Source: Ectobius pallidus (Eukaryota > Arthropoda > Insecta > Blattodea > Ectobiidae). From it: a stretch of DNA of 64,000 bases. The stretch's first letter is position 1, and each line of letters begins with the position of its first letter. The notes beneath the pieces are model-generated. The model was given only the letters and a program-made list of their open reading frames with translations. It was not told where the DNA came from and did not search any database. The stretch covers positions 62,001 through 126,000 of the forward strand of contig CAXKWD010000014.1 of assembly GCA_964059195.1 (NCBI GenBank). Direction: 5' to 3'. A program made the translations under genes and the position numbers. This document shows positions 51,962 through 64,000 of this stretch, one piece after another.

Positions 51962-54769
51962 AATAGAAAGAATACTGTTGCCTAGCAATGAGTTTTAAAA
52001 CACGAAAGTGTTGCCTAGCAATGCCATTTTAAACCGCAAACTGTTGCCTAGCAATGTCATCAAAAAGAACTGTTGCTTAGTAATGTCATTTTTAAACACA
52101 TTATTGCTACCTATTATAAACTTTTAAAAATATACTGTTGTGTAGCAATGTTAATTTGAGACACCAAACTTTTACTTTTCAATGCATTTTTAAAAGTCGA
52201 AACGTTTTCCTAGCAATGTAATTTTTAAAGACAATTTGGCTGCTTAACAATGTAATTTTTCTATGACGAAAGTTTTGCCTAGCCATGCCAGTCTAAACCG
52301 GAAACTGTTGCCTAGCAATTAAGTTTTAAAACACCTGACTCTTGCTTAGCAATGACATTTTGAACAAGAAACTGTAGCTTAGCAATCCCATCTCCAAATA
52401 CGAAACTGTTGCCTAGCAATGTCATCTATAACGAATAGTTTTTAATCCTTCAATGATCAATAGATACAATGAAAATATCGGTGATATGCTAATGTCAAAA
52501 CATGGTTTGTAAATTTTACTTTAATAGAAAGAATACTGTTGCCTAGCAATGAGTTTTAAAACACGAAAGTGTTGCCTAGCAATGCCATTTTAAACCAGAA
52601 ACTGTTGCCTAGCAATGTCATAAAAAAGAACTGTTGCTTAGCAATGTCATTTTTGAACACAATATTGCTACCTATTAAAAGCTTTTAAAAAAATATACTG
52701 TTGCGTAGCAATGTCAATTTCTGACACGGAAACTTTACCTTTCAATGCATTTTCCAATTTCGAAACTTCTTCCTAGCAATGTAATTTTTAAAGACAATTT
52801 GGATGCCTATCAACGTAATTTTTCTATCACGAATGTTTTTCCTAGCCATGCCAGTCTAAACCGGAAACTGTAGCCTAGCAATGAAGTTTTAAAACACTTA
52901 CTGTTGCTTAGCAATGACATTTTGAACAAGAAACTGTAGCTTAGCAATGCCATCTCCCAATACGAAACTGTTGCCTAGCAATGTCATCTATAAGGAATAG
53001 TTTTTAATCCTTCAATGATCAATACATACAATGATAATATCGGTGATATGCTAATGTCAAAACATGGGTTGTAAATTTTAGTTTAATAGAAAGAATACTG
53101 TTGCCTAGCAATTAGTTTTAAAACACGAAAGTGTTGCCTAGCAATGCCATTTTAAACCGGAAACTGTTGCCTAGCAATGTCCTCAAAAAGAACTGTTGCT
53201 TAGCAATGGCATTTTTAAACACAACATTGCTACCTATTATAAACTTTTAAATAATATACTGTTGCGTAACAATGTCAATATCAGACACAAATCTTTTACC
53301 TTTCAATGCATTTTTCATGTCGAAACTTTTTCCTAGCAATGTAATTTTTAAAGACAATTTGGCTACCTAACAATGTAATTTTTCTATCACGAAAGGTTTG
53401 CCTAGCAATGCCAGTCTAAACCGGAAACTGTTGCCTAGCAATGAAGTTTTAAAACAGCTGACTCTTGCTTAGCAATGACATTTTGAACATGAAACTGTAA
53501 CTTAGCAATGCCATCTCCAAATACGAAACTGTTGCCTAGCAATGTCATCTATAAGGAAAAGTTTTTGATCCTTCAATGATCAACACATACAATGAAAATA
53601 TCGGTGATATGCTAATGTCAAAACATGGGTTGTGAATTTTACTTTAATAGAAAGAATACCTTTGCCTAGCAATTAGTTTTAAAACACGAAAGTGTTGCCT
53701 AGCAATGGCATTTTAAACCAGAAACTGTTGCCTAGCAATGTCATCAAAAAGAACTGTTGCTTAGCAATGTCATTTTTTAACACAATATTGGTACCTATTT
53801 AAAGCTTTTAAAAAAAGATACTGTTGCGTAGCAATGTCAATTTCTGACACTAAACCTTTACCTTTCAATGCATTTTCCAAAGTAGAAACTTCTTCCTAGC
53901 AATGTAATTTTTAAAGACAATTTGGCTGCCTATCAATGTAATTTTTCAATCACGAATGTTTTGCCTAACCATGCCAGTCTAAACCGGAAACTGTTGCCTA
54001 GCAATGAAGTTTTATAACACCTGACTGTTGCTTAGCAATGACATTTTGAATAAGAAACTGTAGCTTAGCAATGGCATCTCCAAATACGAAACTGTTGCCT
54101 AGCAAAGTCTTCTATAAGGAATAGCCTTTAATCCCTCAATGATCAATACATACAATGAAAATATCGGTGATATGCTAATGGCATAACAGGGGTTGTAAAT
54201 TTTTCTTTAATAGAAAAGAATACTGTTGCCTAGCAATGAGTTTTAAAACACGAAAGTGTTGCCTAGCAATGCCATTTTAATCCGGAAACTGTTGCCTAGC
54301 AATGCCATCAAAAAGAACTGTTGCTTAGCAAAGTCATTTTTAAACACAATATTGCTACGTATTATAAACTTTTAAAAAATATACTGTTGCGTAGCAATGT
54401 CAATATCAGACACAAATCTTTTACTTTTCAATGCATTTTTCATGTCGAAACTTTTTCCTAGCAATGTAATTTTTAAATACAATTTGACTGCCTAACAATG
54501 TAATTTTTCTATCACGAAAGTTTTCCCTAGCCATGCCAGTCTAAAAGGAAACTGTAGCCTAGCAATGAAGTTTTAAAACACCTGACTGTTGCTTAGCAAT
54601 GACATTTTGAACAAGAAACTGTAGCTTAGTAATGCCATCTCCAAATACGAAACTGTTGCCTAGCAATGTCATCTATAAGGAATAGTTTTTAATCCCTCAA
54701 TGATCAATACATACAATGAAAATATCGGTGATATGCTAATGGCAAAAAATGGGTTGTAAATTTTGCTTT

Positions 54770-55594
54770 AATAGAAAGAATACAGTTGCCTAGCAATGAG
54801 TTTTAAAACACGAAAGTGTTGCCTAGCAATGCCATTTTAAACCGCAAACTGTTGCCTAGCAATGTCATCAAAAAGAACTGTTGCTTAGCAATGTCATTTT
54901 TAAACACAATATTCTACCTATTATAAACTTTTAAAAATATACTGTTGTGTAGCAATGTTAATTTCAGACACCAAACTTTTACTTTTCAATGCATTTTTCA
55001 AAGTCGAAACTTTTTCCTAGCAATGTAATTTTTAAAGACGATTTGGCTGCTTAACAATGTAATTTTTCTATGACGAAAGTTTTGCCTAGCCATGCCAGTC
55101 TAAGCCGGAAACTGTTGCCTAGCAATGTCATCAAAAAGAACTGTTGCTTAGCAATGTCATTTTTTAACACAATATTGCTACCTATTTAAAGCTTTTAAAA
55201 AAAGATACTGTTGCATAGCAATGTCAATTTCTGACACGAAACCTTTACCTTTCAATGCATTTTCCAAAGTAGAAACTTCTTCCTAGCAATGTAATTTTTA
55301 AAGACAATTTGGCTGCCTATCAATGTAATTTTTCAATCACGAATGTTTTGCCTAACCATGCCAGTCTAAACCGGAAACTGTTGCCTAGCAATGAAGTTTT
55401 AAAACACCTGACTATTGTTTAGCAATGACATTTTGAATAAGAAACTGTAGCTTAGCAATGCCATCTCCAAATACGAAACTGTTGCCTAGCAATGTCATCT
55501 ATAAGGAATAGCCTTTAATCCCTCAATGATCAATCCATACAATGAAAATATCGGTGATATGCTAATGGCATAACAGGGGTTGTAAATTTTCTTT
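54770..55594 (+). repeat. Enlarged monomer m98 (825 bp)
   Basis: Same junction as m91, at about 55109-55126, with the same upstream variant agtctaagcc. It ends in gcctttaatccctc and ggcataacagggg. Private marks are gactattgtttagc and caatccatac. It sits between m97 and m99, whereas in the earlier block m88 passes directly to m89. The enlarged unit is therefore present or absent at the same place in related blocks. Confidence 0.9.
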
Positions 55595-56720
55595 AATAGA
55601 AAAGAATACTGTTGCCTAGCAATGAGTTTTAAAACACGAAAGTGTTGCCTAGCAATGCCATTTTAAACCGGAAACTGTTGCCTAGCAATGCCATCAAAAA
55701 GAACTTTTGATTAGCAATGTCATTTTCGAACACAATATTGCTACCTATTTAAAGCTTTTAAAAAAAGATACTGTTGCGTAGCAATGTCAATTTCAGACAC
55801 GAAACTTTTACCTTTCAATGCATTTTTGAAAGTCGAAACTTTTTCCTAGCAATGTAATATTTAAATACAATTTGACTGCCTAACAATGTAATTTTTCTAT
55901 CACGAAAGTTTTCCCTAGCCATGCCAGTCTAAAAGGAAACTGTAGCCTAGCAATGAAGTTTTAAAACACCTGACTGTTGCTTAGCAATGACATTTTGAAC
56001 AAGAAACTGTAGCATAGCAATGCCATCTCCCAATACGAAACTGTTGCCTAGCAATGTCATCTATAAGGAATAGTTTTTAATCCTTCAATGATCAATACAT
56101 ACAATGAAAATATCGGTGATATGCTAATGTCAAAATATGGGTTGTAAATTTTACTTTAATAGAAAGAATACTGTTGCCTAGCAATTAGTTTTAAAACACG
56201 AAAGTGTTGCCTAGCAATGCCATTTTAAACCGGAAACTGTTGCCTAGCAATGTCCTCAAAAAGAACTGTTGCTTAGCAATGGCATTTTTAAACACAATAT
56301 TGCTACCTATTAAAAGCTTTTAAAAAAAGATACTGTTGCGTAGCAATGTCAATTTCTGAAACGAAACCTTTACCTTTCAATGCATTTTTCAAATTCGAAA
56401 CTTCTTCCAAGTAATGTAATTTTTAAAGACAATGTGGCTACCTAACGATGTAATTTTTCTATCACGAATGTTTTGCCTAGCCATGCCAGTCTAAACCGAA
56501 AACTGTTGCCTAGCAATGAAGTTTTATAACACCTGACTGTTGCTTAGCAATGACATTTTGAATAAGAAACTGTAGCTTAGCAATGCCATCTCCAAATACG
56601 AAACTGTTGCCTAGCAATGTCATCTATAAGGAATAGTTTTTAATCCCTCAATGATCAATACATACAATGAAAATATCGGTGATATGCTAATGGCAAAAAA
56701 TGGGTTGTAAATTTTGCTTT

Positions 56721-57545
56721 AATAGAAAGAATACAGTTGCCTAGCAATGAGTTTTAAAACACGAAAGTGTTGCTTAGCAATGCCATTTTAAACCGCAAAC
56801 TGTTGCCTAGCAATGTCATCAAAAAGAACTGTTGCTTAGCAATGTCATTTTTAAACACAATATTCTACCTATTATAAACTTTTAAAAATATACTGTTGTG
56901 TAGCAATGTTAATTTCAGACACCAAACTTTTACTTTTCAATGCATTTTTCAAAGTCGAAACTTTTTCCTAGCAATGTAATTTTTAAAGACGATTTGGCTG
57001 CTTAACAATGTAATTTTTCTATGACGAAAGTTTTGCCTAGCCATGCCAGTCTAAGCCGGAAACTGTTGCCTAGCAATGTCATCAAAAAGAACTGTTGCTT
57101 AGCAATGTCATTTTTTAACACAATATTGCTACCTATTTAAAGCTTTTAAAAAAAGATACTGTTGCATAGCAATGTCAATTTCTGACACGAAACCTTTACC
57201 TTTCAATGCATTTTCCAAAGTAGAAACTTCTTCCTAGCAATGTAATTTTTAAAGACAATTTGGCTGCCTATCAATGTAATTTTTCAATCACGAATGTTTT
57301 GCCTAACCATGCCAGTCTAAACCGGAAACTGTTGCCTAGCAATGAAGTTTTAAAACACCTGACTGTTGCTTAGCAATGACATTTTGAATAAGAAACTGTA
57401 GCTTAGCAATGCCATCTCCAAATACGAAACTGTTGCCTAGCAATGTCATCTATAAGGAATAGCCTTTAATCCCTCAATGATCAATACATACAATGAAAAT
57501 ATCGGTGATATGCTAATGGCATAACAGGGGTTGTAAATTTTCTTT
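56721..57545 (+). repeat. Enlarged monomer m101 (825 bp)
   Basis: The same out-of-register junction lies at about 57060-57077, from subunit 10 into subunit 3. Near its start it has gtgttgcttagcaatg, as does m91, while m98 and m111 have gtgttgcctagcaatg. This gives two sub-lineages of the enlarged unit: m91/m101 and m98/m111. It follows m100, as m91 follows m90. Confidence 0.9.
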
Positions 57546-58671
57546 AATAGAAAAGAATACTGTTGCCTAGCAATGAGTTTTAAAACACGAAAGTGTTGCC
57601 TAGCAATGCCATTTTAAACCGGAAACTGTTGCCTAGCAATGTCCTCAAAAAGAACTGTTGCTTAGCAATGGCATTTTTAAACACAATATTGCTACCTATT
57701 AAAAGCTTTTAAAAAAAGATACTGTTGCGTAGCAATGTCAATTTCTGAAACGAAACCTTTACCTTTCAATGCATTTTTCAAATTCGAAACTTCTTCCTAG
57801 TAATGTAATTTTTAAAGACAATGTGGCTACCTAACGATGTAATTTTTCTATCACGAATGTTTTGCCTAGCCATGCCAGTCTAAACCGAAAACTGTTGCCT
57901 AGCAATGAAGTTTTATAACACCTGACTGTTGCTTAGCAATGACATTTTGAATAAGAAACTGTAGCTTAGCAATGCCATCTCCAAATACGAAACTGTTGCC
58001 TAGCAATGTCATCTATAAGGAATAGCCTTTAATCCCTCAATGATCAATACATACAATGAAAATATCGGTGATATGCTAATGGCATAACAGGGGTTGTAAA
58101 TTTTCTTTAATAGAAAAGAATACTGTTGCCTAGCAATGAGTTTTAAAACACGAAAGTGTTGCCTAGAAATGCCATTTTAAACCGGAAACTGTTGCCTAGC
58201 AATGCCATCAAAAAGAACTTTTGATTAGCAATGTCATTTTCGAACACAATATTGCTACATATTTAAAGCTTTTAAAAAAAGATACTGTTGCGTAGCAATG
58301 TCAATTTCAGACACGAAACTTTTACCTTTCAATGCATTTTTGAAAGTCGAAACTTTTTCCTAGCAATGTTATATTTAAATACAATTTGACTGCCTAACAA
58401 TGTAATTTTTCTATCACGAAAGTTTTCCCTAGCCATGCCAGTCTAAAAGGAAACTGTAGCCTAGCAATGAAGTTTTAAAACACCTGACTGTTGCTTAGCA
58501 ATGACATTTTGAACAAGAAACTGTAGCTTAGCAATGCCATCTCCAAATACGAAACTGTTGCCTAGCAATGTCATCTATAAGGAATAGTTTTTAATCCCTC
58601 AATGATCAATACATACAATGAAAATATCGGTGATATGCTAATGGCAAAACATGGGTTGTAAATTTTGCTTT

Positions 58672-59231
58672 AATAGAAAGAATACTGTTAGCTAGCAATG
58701 AGTTTTAAAACACGAAAGTGTTGCCTAGCAATGCCATTTTAAACCGCAAACTGTTGCCTAGCAATGTCATCAAAAAGAACTGTTGCTTAGTAATGTCATT
58801 TTTAAACACAATATTGCTACCTATTATAAACTTTTAAAAATATACTGTTGTGTAGCAATGTTACTTTCAGACACCAAACTTTTACTTTTCAATGCATTTT
58901 TAAAAATCGTAACGTTTTCCTAGCAATGTAATTTTTAAAGACAATTTGGCTGCTTAACAATGTAATTTTTCTATGACGAAAGTTCTGCCTAACCATGCCA
59001 GTCTAAACCGGAAACTGTAGCCTAGCAATGAAGTTTTAAAACACTTACTGTTGCTTAGCAATGACATTTTGAACAAGAAACTGTAACATAGCAATGCCAT
59101 CTCCCAATACGAAACTGTTGCCTAGCAATGTCATCTATAAGGAATAGTTTTTAATCCTTCAATGATCAATACATACAATGAAAATATCGGTGATATGCTA
59201 ATGTCAAAATATGGGTTGTAAATTTTACTTT
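58672..59231 (+). repeat. Chimeric monomer m104
   Basis: The 5' part is m84/m93-like (ttaaaccgcaaactg, gcttagtaatg, gtgtagcaatgttac). The 3' part is of the m85/m89 type: aacacttactgttg, catagcaatg, atctcccaatacg and gtcaaaatatggg. It has private variants (actgttagctagc, aaaatcgtaacg, aaagttctgcctaacc). The next unit, m105, is of m90 type, as expected after m89. It is an in-register fusion that removed several monomers. Confidence 0.7.
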
Positions 59232-59794
59232 AATAGAAAGAATACTGTTGCCTAGCAATTAGTTTTAAAACACGAAAGTGTTGCCTAGCAATGCCATTTT
59301 AAACCGGAAACTGTTGCCTAGCAATGTCCTCAAAAAGAACTGTTGCTTAGCAATGGCATTTTTAAACACAATATTGCTACCTATTAAAAGCTTTTAAAAA
59401 AAGATACTGTTGCGTAGCAATGTCAATTTCTGAAACGAAACCTTTACCTTTCAATGCATTTTTCAAATTCGAAACTTCTTCCTAGTAATGTAATTTTTAA
59501 AGACAATGTGGCTACCTAACGATGTAATTTTTCTATCACGAATGTTTTGCCTAGCCATGCCAGTCTAAACCGAAAACTGTTGCCTAGCAATGAAGTTTTA
59601 TAACACCTGACTGTTGCTTAGCAATGACATTTTGAACAAGAAACTGTAGCTTAGCAATGCCATCTCCAAATACGAAACTGTTGCCTAGCAATGTCATCTA
59701 TAAGGAATAGTTTTTAATCCCTCAATGATCAATACATACAATGAAAATATCGGTGATATGCTAATGGCAAAACATGGGTTGTAAATTTTGCTTT

Positions 59795-62700
59795 AATAGA
59801 AAGAATACTGTTGCCTAGCAATGAGTTTTAAAACACGAAAGTGTTGCCTAGCAATGCCATTTTAAACCGCAAACTGTTGCCTAGCAATGTCATCAAAAAG
59901 AACTGTTGCTTAGTAATGTCATTTTTAAACACATTATTGCTACCTATTATAAACTTTTAAAAATATACTGTTGTGTAGCAATGTTAATTTGAGACACCAA
60001 ACTTTTACTTTTCAATGCATTTTTAAAAGTCGAAACGTTTTCCTAGCAATGTAATTTTTAAAGACAATTTGGCTGCTTAACAATGTAATTTTTCTATGAC
60101 GAAAGTTTTGCCTAGCCATGCCAGTCTAAACCAGAAACTGTTGCCTAGCAATTAAGTTTTAAAACACCTGACTCTTGCTTAGCAATGACATTTTGAACAA
60201 GAAACTGTAGCTTAGCAATCCCATCTCCAAATACGAAACTGTTGCCTAGCAATGTCATCTATAACGAATAGTTTTTAATCCTTCAATGATCAATAGATAC
60301 AATGAAAATATCGGTGATATGCTAATGTCAAAACATGGTTTGTAAATTTTACTTTAATAGAAAGAATACTGTTGCCTAGCAATGAGTTTTAAAACACGAA
60401 AGTGTTGCCTAGCAATGCCATTTTAAACCAGAAACTGTTGCCTAGCAATGTCATAAAAAAGAACTGTTGCTTAGCAATGTCATTTTTGAACACAATATTG
60501 CTACCTATTAAAAGCTTTTAAAAAAAGATACTGTTGCGTAGCAATGTCAATTTCTGACACGGAAACTTTACCTTTCAATGCATTTTCCAAATTCGAAACT
60601 TCTTCCTAGCAATGTAATTTTTAAAGACAATTTGGCTGCCTATCAACGTAATTTTTCTATCACGAATGTTTTTCCTAGCCATGCCAGACTAAACCGGAAA
60701 CTGTAGCCTAGCAATGAAGTTTTAAAACACTTACTGTTGCTTAGCAATGACATTTTGAACAAGAAACTGTAGCTTAGCAATGCCATCTCCCAATACGAAA
60801 CTGTTGCCTAGCAATGTCATCTATAAGGAATAGTTTTTAATCCTTCAATGATCAATACATACAATGATAATATCGGTGATATGCTAATGTCAAAACATGG
60901 GTTGTAAATTTTAGTTTAATAGAAAGAATACTGTTGCCTAGCAATTAGTTTTAAAACACGAAAGTGTTGCCTAGCAATGCCATTTTAAACCGGAAACTGT
61001 TGCCTAGCAATGTCCTCAAAAAGAACTGTTGCTTAGCAATGGCATTTTTAAACACAACATTGCTACCTATTATAAACTTTTAAATAATATACTGTTGCGT
61101 AACAATGTCAATATCAGACACAAATCTTTTACCTTTCAATGCATTTTTCATGTCGAAACTTTTTCCTAGCAATGTAATTTTTAAAGACAATTTGGCTACC
61201 CAACAATGTAATTTTTCTATCACGAAAGGTTTGCCTAGCAATGCCAGTCTAAACCGGAAACTGTTGCCTAGCAATGAAGTTTTAAAACAGCTGACTCTTG
61301 CTTAGCAATGACATTTTGAACATGAAACTGTAACTTAGCAATGCCATCTCCAAATACGAAACTGTTGCCTAGCAATGTCATCTATAAGGAAAAGTTTTTG
61401 ATCCTTCAATGATCAACACATACAATGAAAATATCGGTGATATGCTAATGTCAAAACATGGGTTGTGAATTTTACTTTAATAGAAAGAATACCTTTGCCT
61501 AGCAATTAGTTTTAAAACACGAAAGTGTTGCCTAGCAATGGCATTTTAAACCAGAAACTGTTGCCTAGCAATGTCATCAAAAAGAACTGTTGCTTAGCAA
61601 TGTCATTTTTTAACACAATATTGCTACCTATTTAAAGCTTTTAAAAAAAGATACTGTTGCGTAGCAATGTCAATTTCTGACACTAAACCTTTACCTTTCA
61701 ATGCATTTTCCAAAGTAGAAACTTCTTCCTAGCAATGTAATTTTTAAAGACAATTTGGCTGCCTATCAATGTAATTTTTCAATCACGAATGTTTTGCCTA
61801 ACCATGCCAGTCTAAACCGGAAACTGTTGCCTAGCAATGAAGTTTTATAACACCTGACTGTTGCTTAGCAATGACATTTTGAATAAGAAACTGTAGCTTA
61901 GCAATGGCATCTCCAAATACGAAACTGTTGCCTAGCAAAGTCTTCTATAAGGAATAGCCTTTAATCCCTCAATGATCAATACATACAATGAAAATATCGG
62001 TGATATGCTAATGGCATAACAGGGGTTGTAAATTTTTCTTTAATAGAAAAGAATACTGTTGCCTAGCAATGAGTTTTAAAACACGAAAGTGTTGCCTAGC
62101 AATGCCATTTTAATCCGGAAACTGTTGCCTAGCAATGCCATCAAAAAGAACTGTTGCTTAGCAAAGTCATTTTTAAACACAATATTGCTACGTATTATAA
62201 ACTTTTAAAAAATATACTGTTGCGTAGCAATGTCAATATCAGACACAAATCTTTTACTTTTCAATGCATTTTTCATGTCGAAACTTTTTCCTAGCAATGT
62301 AATTTTTAAATACAATTTGACTGCCTAACAATGTAATTTTTCTATCACGAAAGTTTTCCCTAGCCATGCCAGTCTAAAAGGAAACTGTAGCCTAGCAATG
62401 AAGTTTTAAAACACCTGACTGTTGCTTAGCAATGACATTTTGAACAAGAAACTGTAGCTTAGTAATGCCATCTCCAAATACGAAACTGTTGCCTAGCAAT
62501 GTCATCTATAAGGAATAGTTTTTAATCCCTCAATGATCAATACATACAATGAAAATATCGGTGATATGCTAATGGCAAAAAATGGGTTGTAAATTTTGCT
62601 TTAATAGAAAGAATACAGTTGCCTAGCAATGAGTTTTAAAACACGAAAGTGTTGCCTAGCAATGCCATTTTAAACCGCAAACTGTTGCCTAGCAATGTCA

Positions 62701-64000
62701 TCAAAAAGAACTGTTGCTTAGCAATGTCATTTTTAAACACAATATTCTACCTATTATAAACTTTTAAAAATATACTGTTGTGTAGCAATGTTAATTTCAG
62801 ACACCAAACTTTTACTTTTCAATGCATTTTTCAAAGTCGAAACTTTTTCCTAGCAATGTAATTTTTAAAGACGATTTGGCTGCTTAACAATGTAATTTTT
62901 CTATGACGAAAGTTTTGCCTAGCCATGCCAGTCTAAGCCGGAAACTGTTGCCTAGCAATGTCATCAAAAAGAACTGTTGCTTAGCAATGTCATTTTTTAA
63001 CACAATATTGCTACCTATTTAAAGCTTTTAAAAAAAGATACTGTTGCATAGCAATGTCAATTTCTGACACGAAACCTTTACCTTTCAATGCATTTTCCAA
63101 AGTAGAAACTTCTTCCTAGCAATGTAATTTTTAAAGACAATTTGGCTGCCTATCAATGTAATTTTTCAATCACGAATGTTTTGCCTAACCATGCCAGTCT
63201 AAACCGGAAACTGTTGCCTAGCAATGAAGTTTTAAAACACCTGACTGTTGCTTAGCAATGACATTTTGAATAAGAAACTGTAGCTTAGCAATGCCATCTC
63301 CAAATACGAAACTGTTGCCTAGCAATGTCATCTATAAGGAATAGCCTTTAATCCCTCAATGATCAATACATACAATGAAAATATCGGTGATATGCTAATG
63401 GCATAACAGGGGTTGTAAATTTTCTTTAATAGAAAAGAATACTGTTGCCTAGCAATGAGTTTTAAAACACGAAAGTGTTGCCAAGCAATGCCATTTTAAA
63501 CCGGAAACTGTTGCCTAGCAATGCCATCAAAAAGAACTTTTGATTAGCAATGTCATTTTCGAACACAATATTGCTACCTATTTAAAGCTTTTAAAAAAAG
63601 ATACTGTTGCGTAGCAATGTCAATTTCAGACACGAAACTTTTACCTTTCAATGCATTTTTGAAAGTCGAAACTTTTTCCTAGCAATGTAATATTTAAATA
63701 CAATTTGACTGCCTAACAATGTAATTTTTCTATCACGAAAGTTTTCCCTAGCCATGCCAGTCTAAAAGGAAACTGTAGCCTAGCAATGAAGTTTTAAAAC
63801 ACCTGACTGTTGCTTAGCAATGACATTTTGAACAAGAAACTGTAGCTTAGCAATGCCATCTCCAAATACGAAACTGTTGCCTAGCAATGTCATCTATAAG
63901 GAATAGTTTTTAATCCCTCAATGATCAATACATACAATGAAAATATCGGTGATATGCTAATGGCAAAACATGGGTTGTAAATTTTGCTTTAATAGAAAGA
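59795..64000 (+). repeat. 13-unit HOR, second copy cut by window end
   Basis: m106-m112 start at 59795, 60356, 60918, 61479, 62042, 62603 (enlarged) and 63428, then 10 bp of the next monomer at 63991. It tracks the preceding copy at +7833 bp through m111. m112 begins like m99, but after about 63840 has gtagcttagc, atctccaaatacg and the ggcaaaacatggg ending of m103. The copy therefore seems to switch there, and sequence beyond the window is needed to see its end. Confidence 0.85.
62603..63427 (+). repeat. Enlarged monomer m111 (825 bp)
   Basis: The junction is at about 62942-62959. It lies exactly 7833 bp after m98 and shares its gtgttgcctagcaatg start and ggcataacagggg end, but lacks the gactattgtttagc and caatccatac changes of m98. 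It is the last complete unit but one in the window. Confidence 0.9.

Larger units (their letters stand above)
51962..59794 (+). repeat. 13-unit HOR (7833 bp), complete copy
   Basis: Units m93-m105 start at 51962, 52523, 53085, 53646, 54209, 54770 (enlarged), 55595, 56158, 56721 (enlarged), 57546, 58109, 58672 and 59232. m93-m98 return 7833 bp later as m106-m111. Recurrent marks are acattattgctacc with ttaatttgagac (m93/m106), gacacggaaac and tgataatatcgg (m94/m107), atcaacacatac and gttgtgaatttt (m95/m108), atacctttgcc (m96/m109) and ttgctacgtatt (m97/m110). It contains two enlarged monomers of different sub-lineage. Confidence 0.88.
1..64000 (+). repeat. Satellite array, ~562-bp monomer, ~112 copies
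   Basis: The entire window is head-to-tail copies of one monomer, all on the same strand. Taking the aatag/aacag/actag edge as phase, I located 112 starts plus a final 10-bp fragment. Spacings are 559-564 bp, except four enlarged monomers of 825-826 bp. The motif atatcggtgatatgctaatg recurs, with rare single changes, once per monomer. No inversion, transposon, gap, simple-sequence tract or unique DNA interrupts it. All six frames are broken by stops, and the longest open stretches are about 60-66 codons. This is classical satellite DNA with higher-order organisation; such arrays are typical of eukaryotic centromeres and heterochromatin, but chromosomal location is inference. I do not recognise the family by name. 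Confidence 0.98.

Noticed and set aside
61080..61305. Overlapping open frames on both strands (64 and 66 codons)
   Set aside because: Both are in monomer m108. The + strand frame is open only because ctacctaac became ctacccaac near 61201, removing a TAA that its sister monomers m86 and m95 retain. Same subunit artefact as above.
1..64000. CRISPR array
   Set aside because: Units are about 33 bp and regularly spaced, but there are no unique spacers: the sequence between cores repeats every 562 bp, and there are no cas-like genes.
1..64000. Transposon or MITE arrays as the source of the repeat
   Set aside because: No terminal inverted repeats, target-site duplications, transposase or reverse transcriptase remnants. 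The short TTGC/GCAA dyads are inside every subunit rather than at element ends.
1..64000. Telomeric or ribosomal DNA repeats
   Set aside because: No TTAGGG-like runs and no rRNA-like conserved stretches; the repeat unit is far too short and AT-rich for rDNA.

Overview
The whole window is one tandem satellite DNA array. I find no protein-coding gene, RNA gene, transposon or unique sequence in it. The monomer is about 562 bp (559-564 bp), AT-rich (about one third G+C on a hand count of a few lines). It repeats head to tail in a single orientation about 112 times, and the window opens and closes on the same monomer edge (aatagaaaga at 1 and at 63991). Such a large multi-level array points to a eukaryote, most likely centromeric, pericentromeric or other heterochromatic DNA. 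The sequence alone does not give the taxon. The long near-identical duplications suggest a long-read assembly.

The array has several levels. (1) A subunit of about 33 bp, core GTTGCCTAGCAATG, occurs 14 times per monomer in degenerate form. (2) These 14 subunits plus an unrelated segment of about 95 bp (the tail, with a gatatgctaatg core) make the monomer. (3) Monomers fall into recognisable sequence types, numbered here m1 to m112 from the left. (4) Ordered series of types form higher-order repeats (HORs).

Layout. 1-6745: m1-m12, a rearranged relative of m31-m40, with two one-monomer deletions (m2, m5) and a four-monomer tandem duplication whose crossover monomer (m8) is visible. 6746-15747: an eight-monomer, 4501-bp HOR present twice with no difference seen in the stretches compared. 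15748-41090: a 22-monomer, about 12.36-kb HOR present twice plus a truncated third start, with a nested five-monomer (about 2.81-kb) duplication. 41024-64000: a second, more shuffled family, with a seven-monomer period (about 3.93 kb), then a 7833-bp HOR. It carries four copies of an enlarged 825-826-bp monomer made by out-of-register recombination between two neighbours.

No genes work together here. The biology is array evolution by unequal exchange, plus possible protein binding to the subunit core (a near match to the RFX X-box) and to the conserved tail. Comparisons were made by eye using shared private variants and monomer-start arithmetic. No alignment or database search was run.
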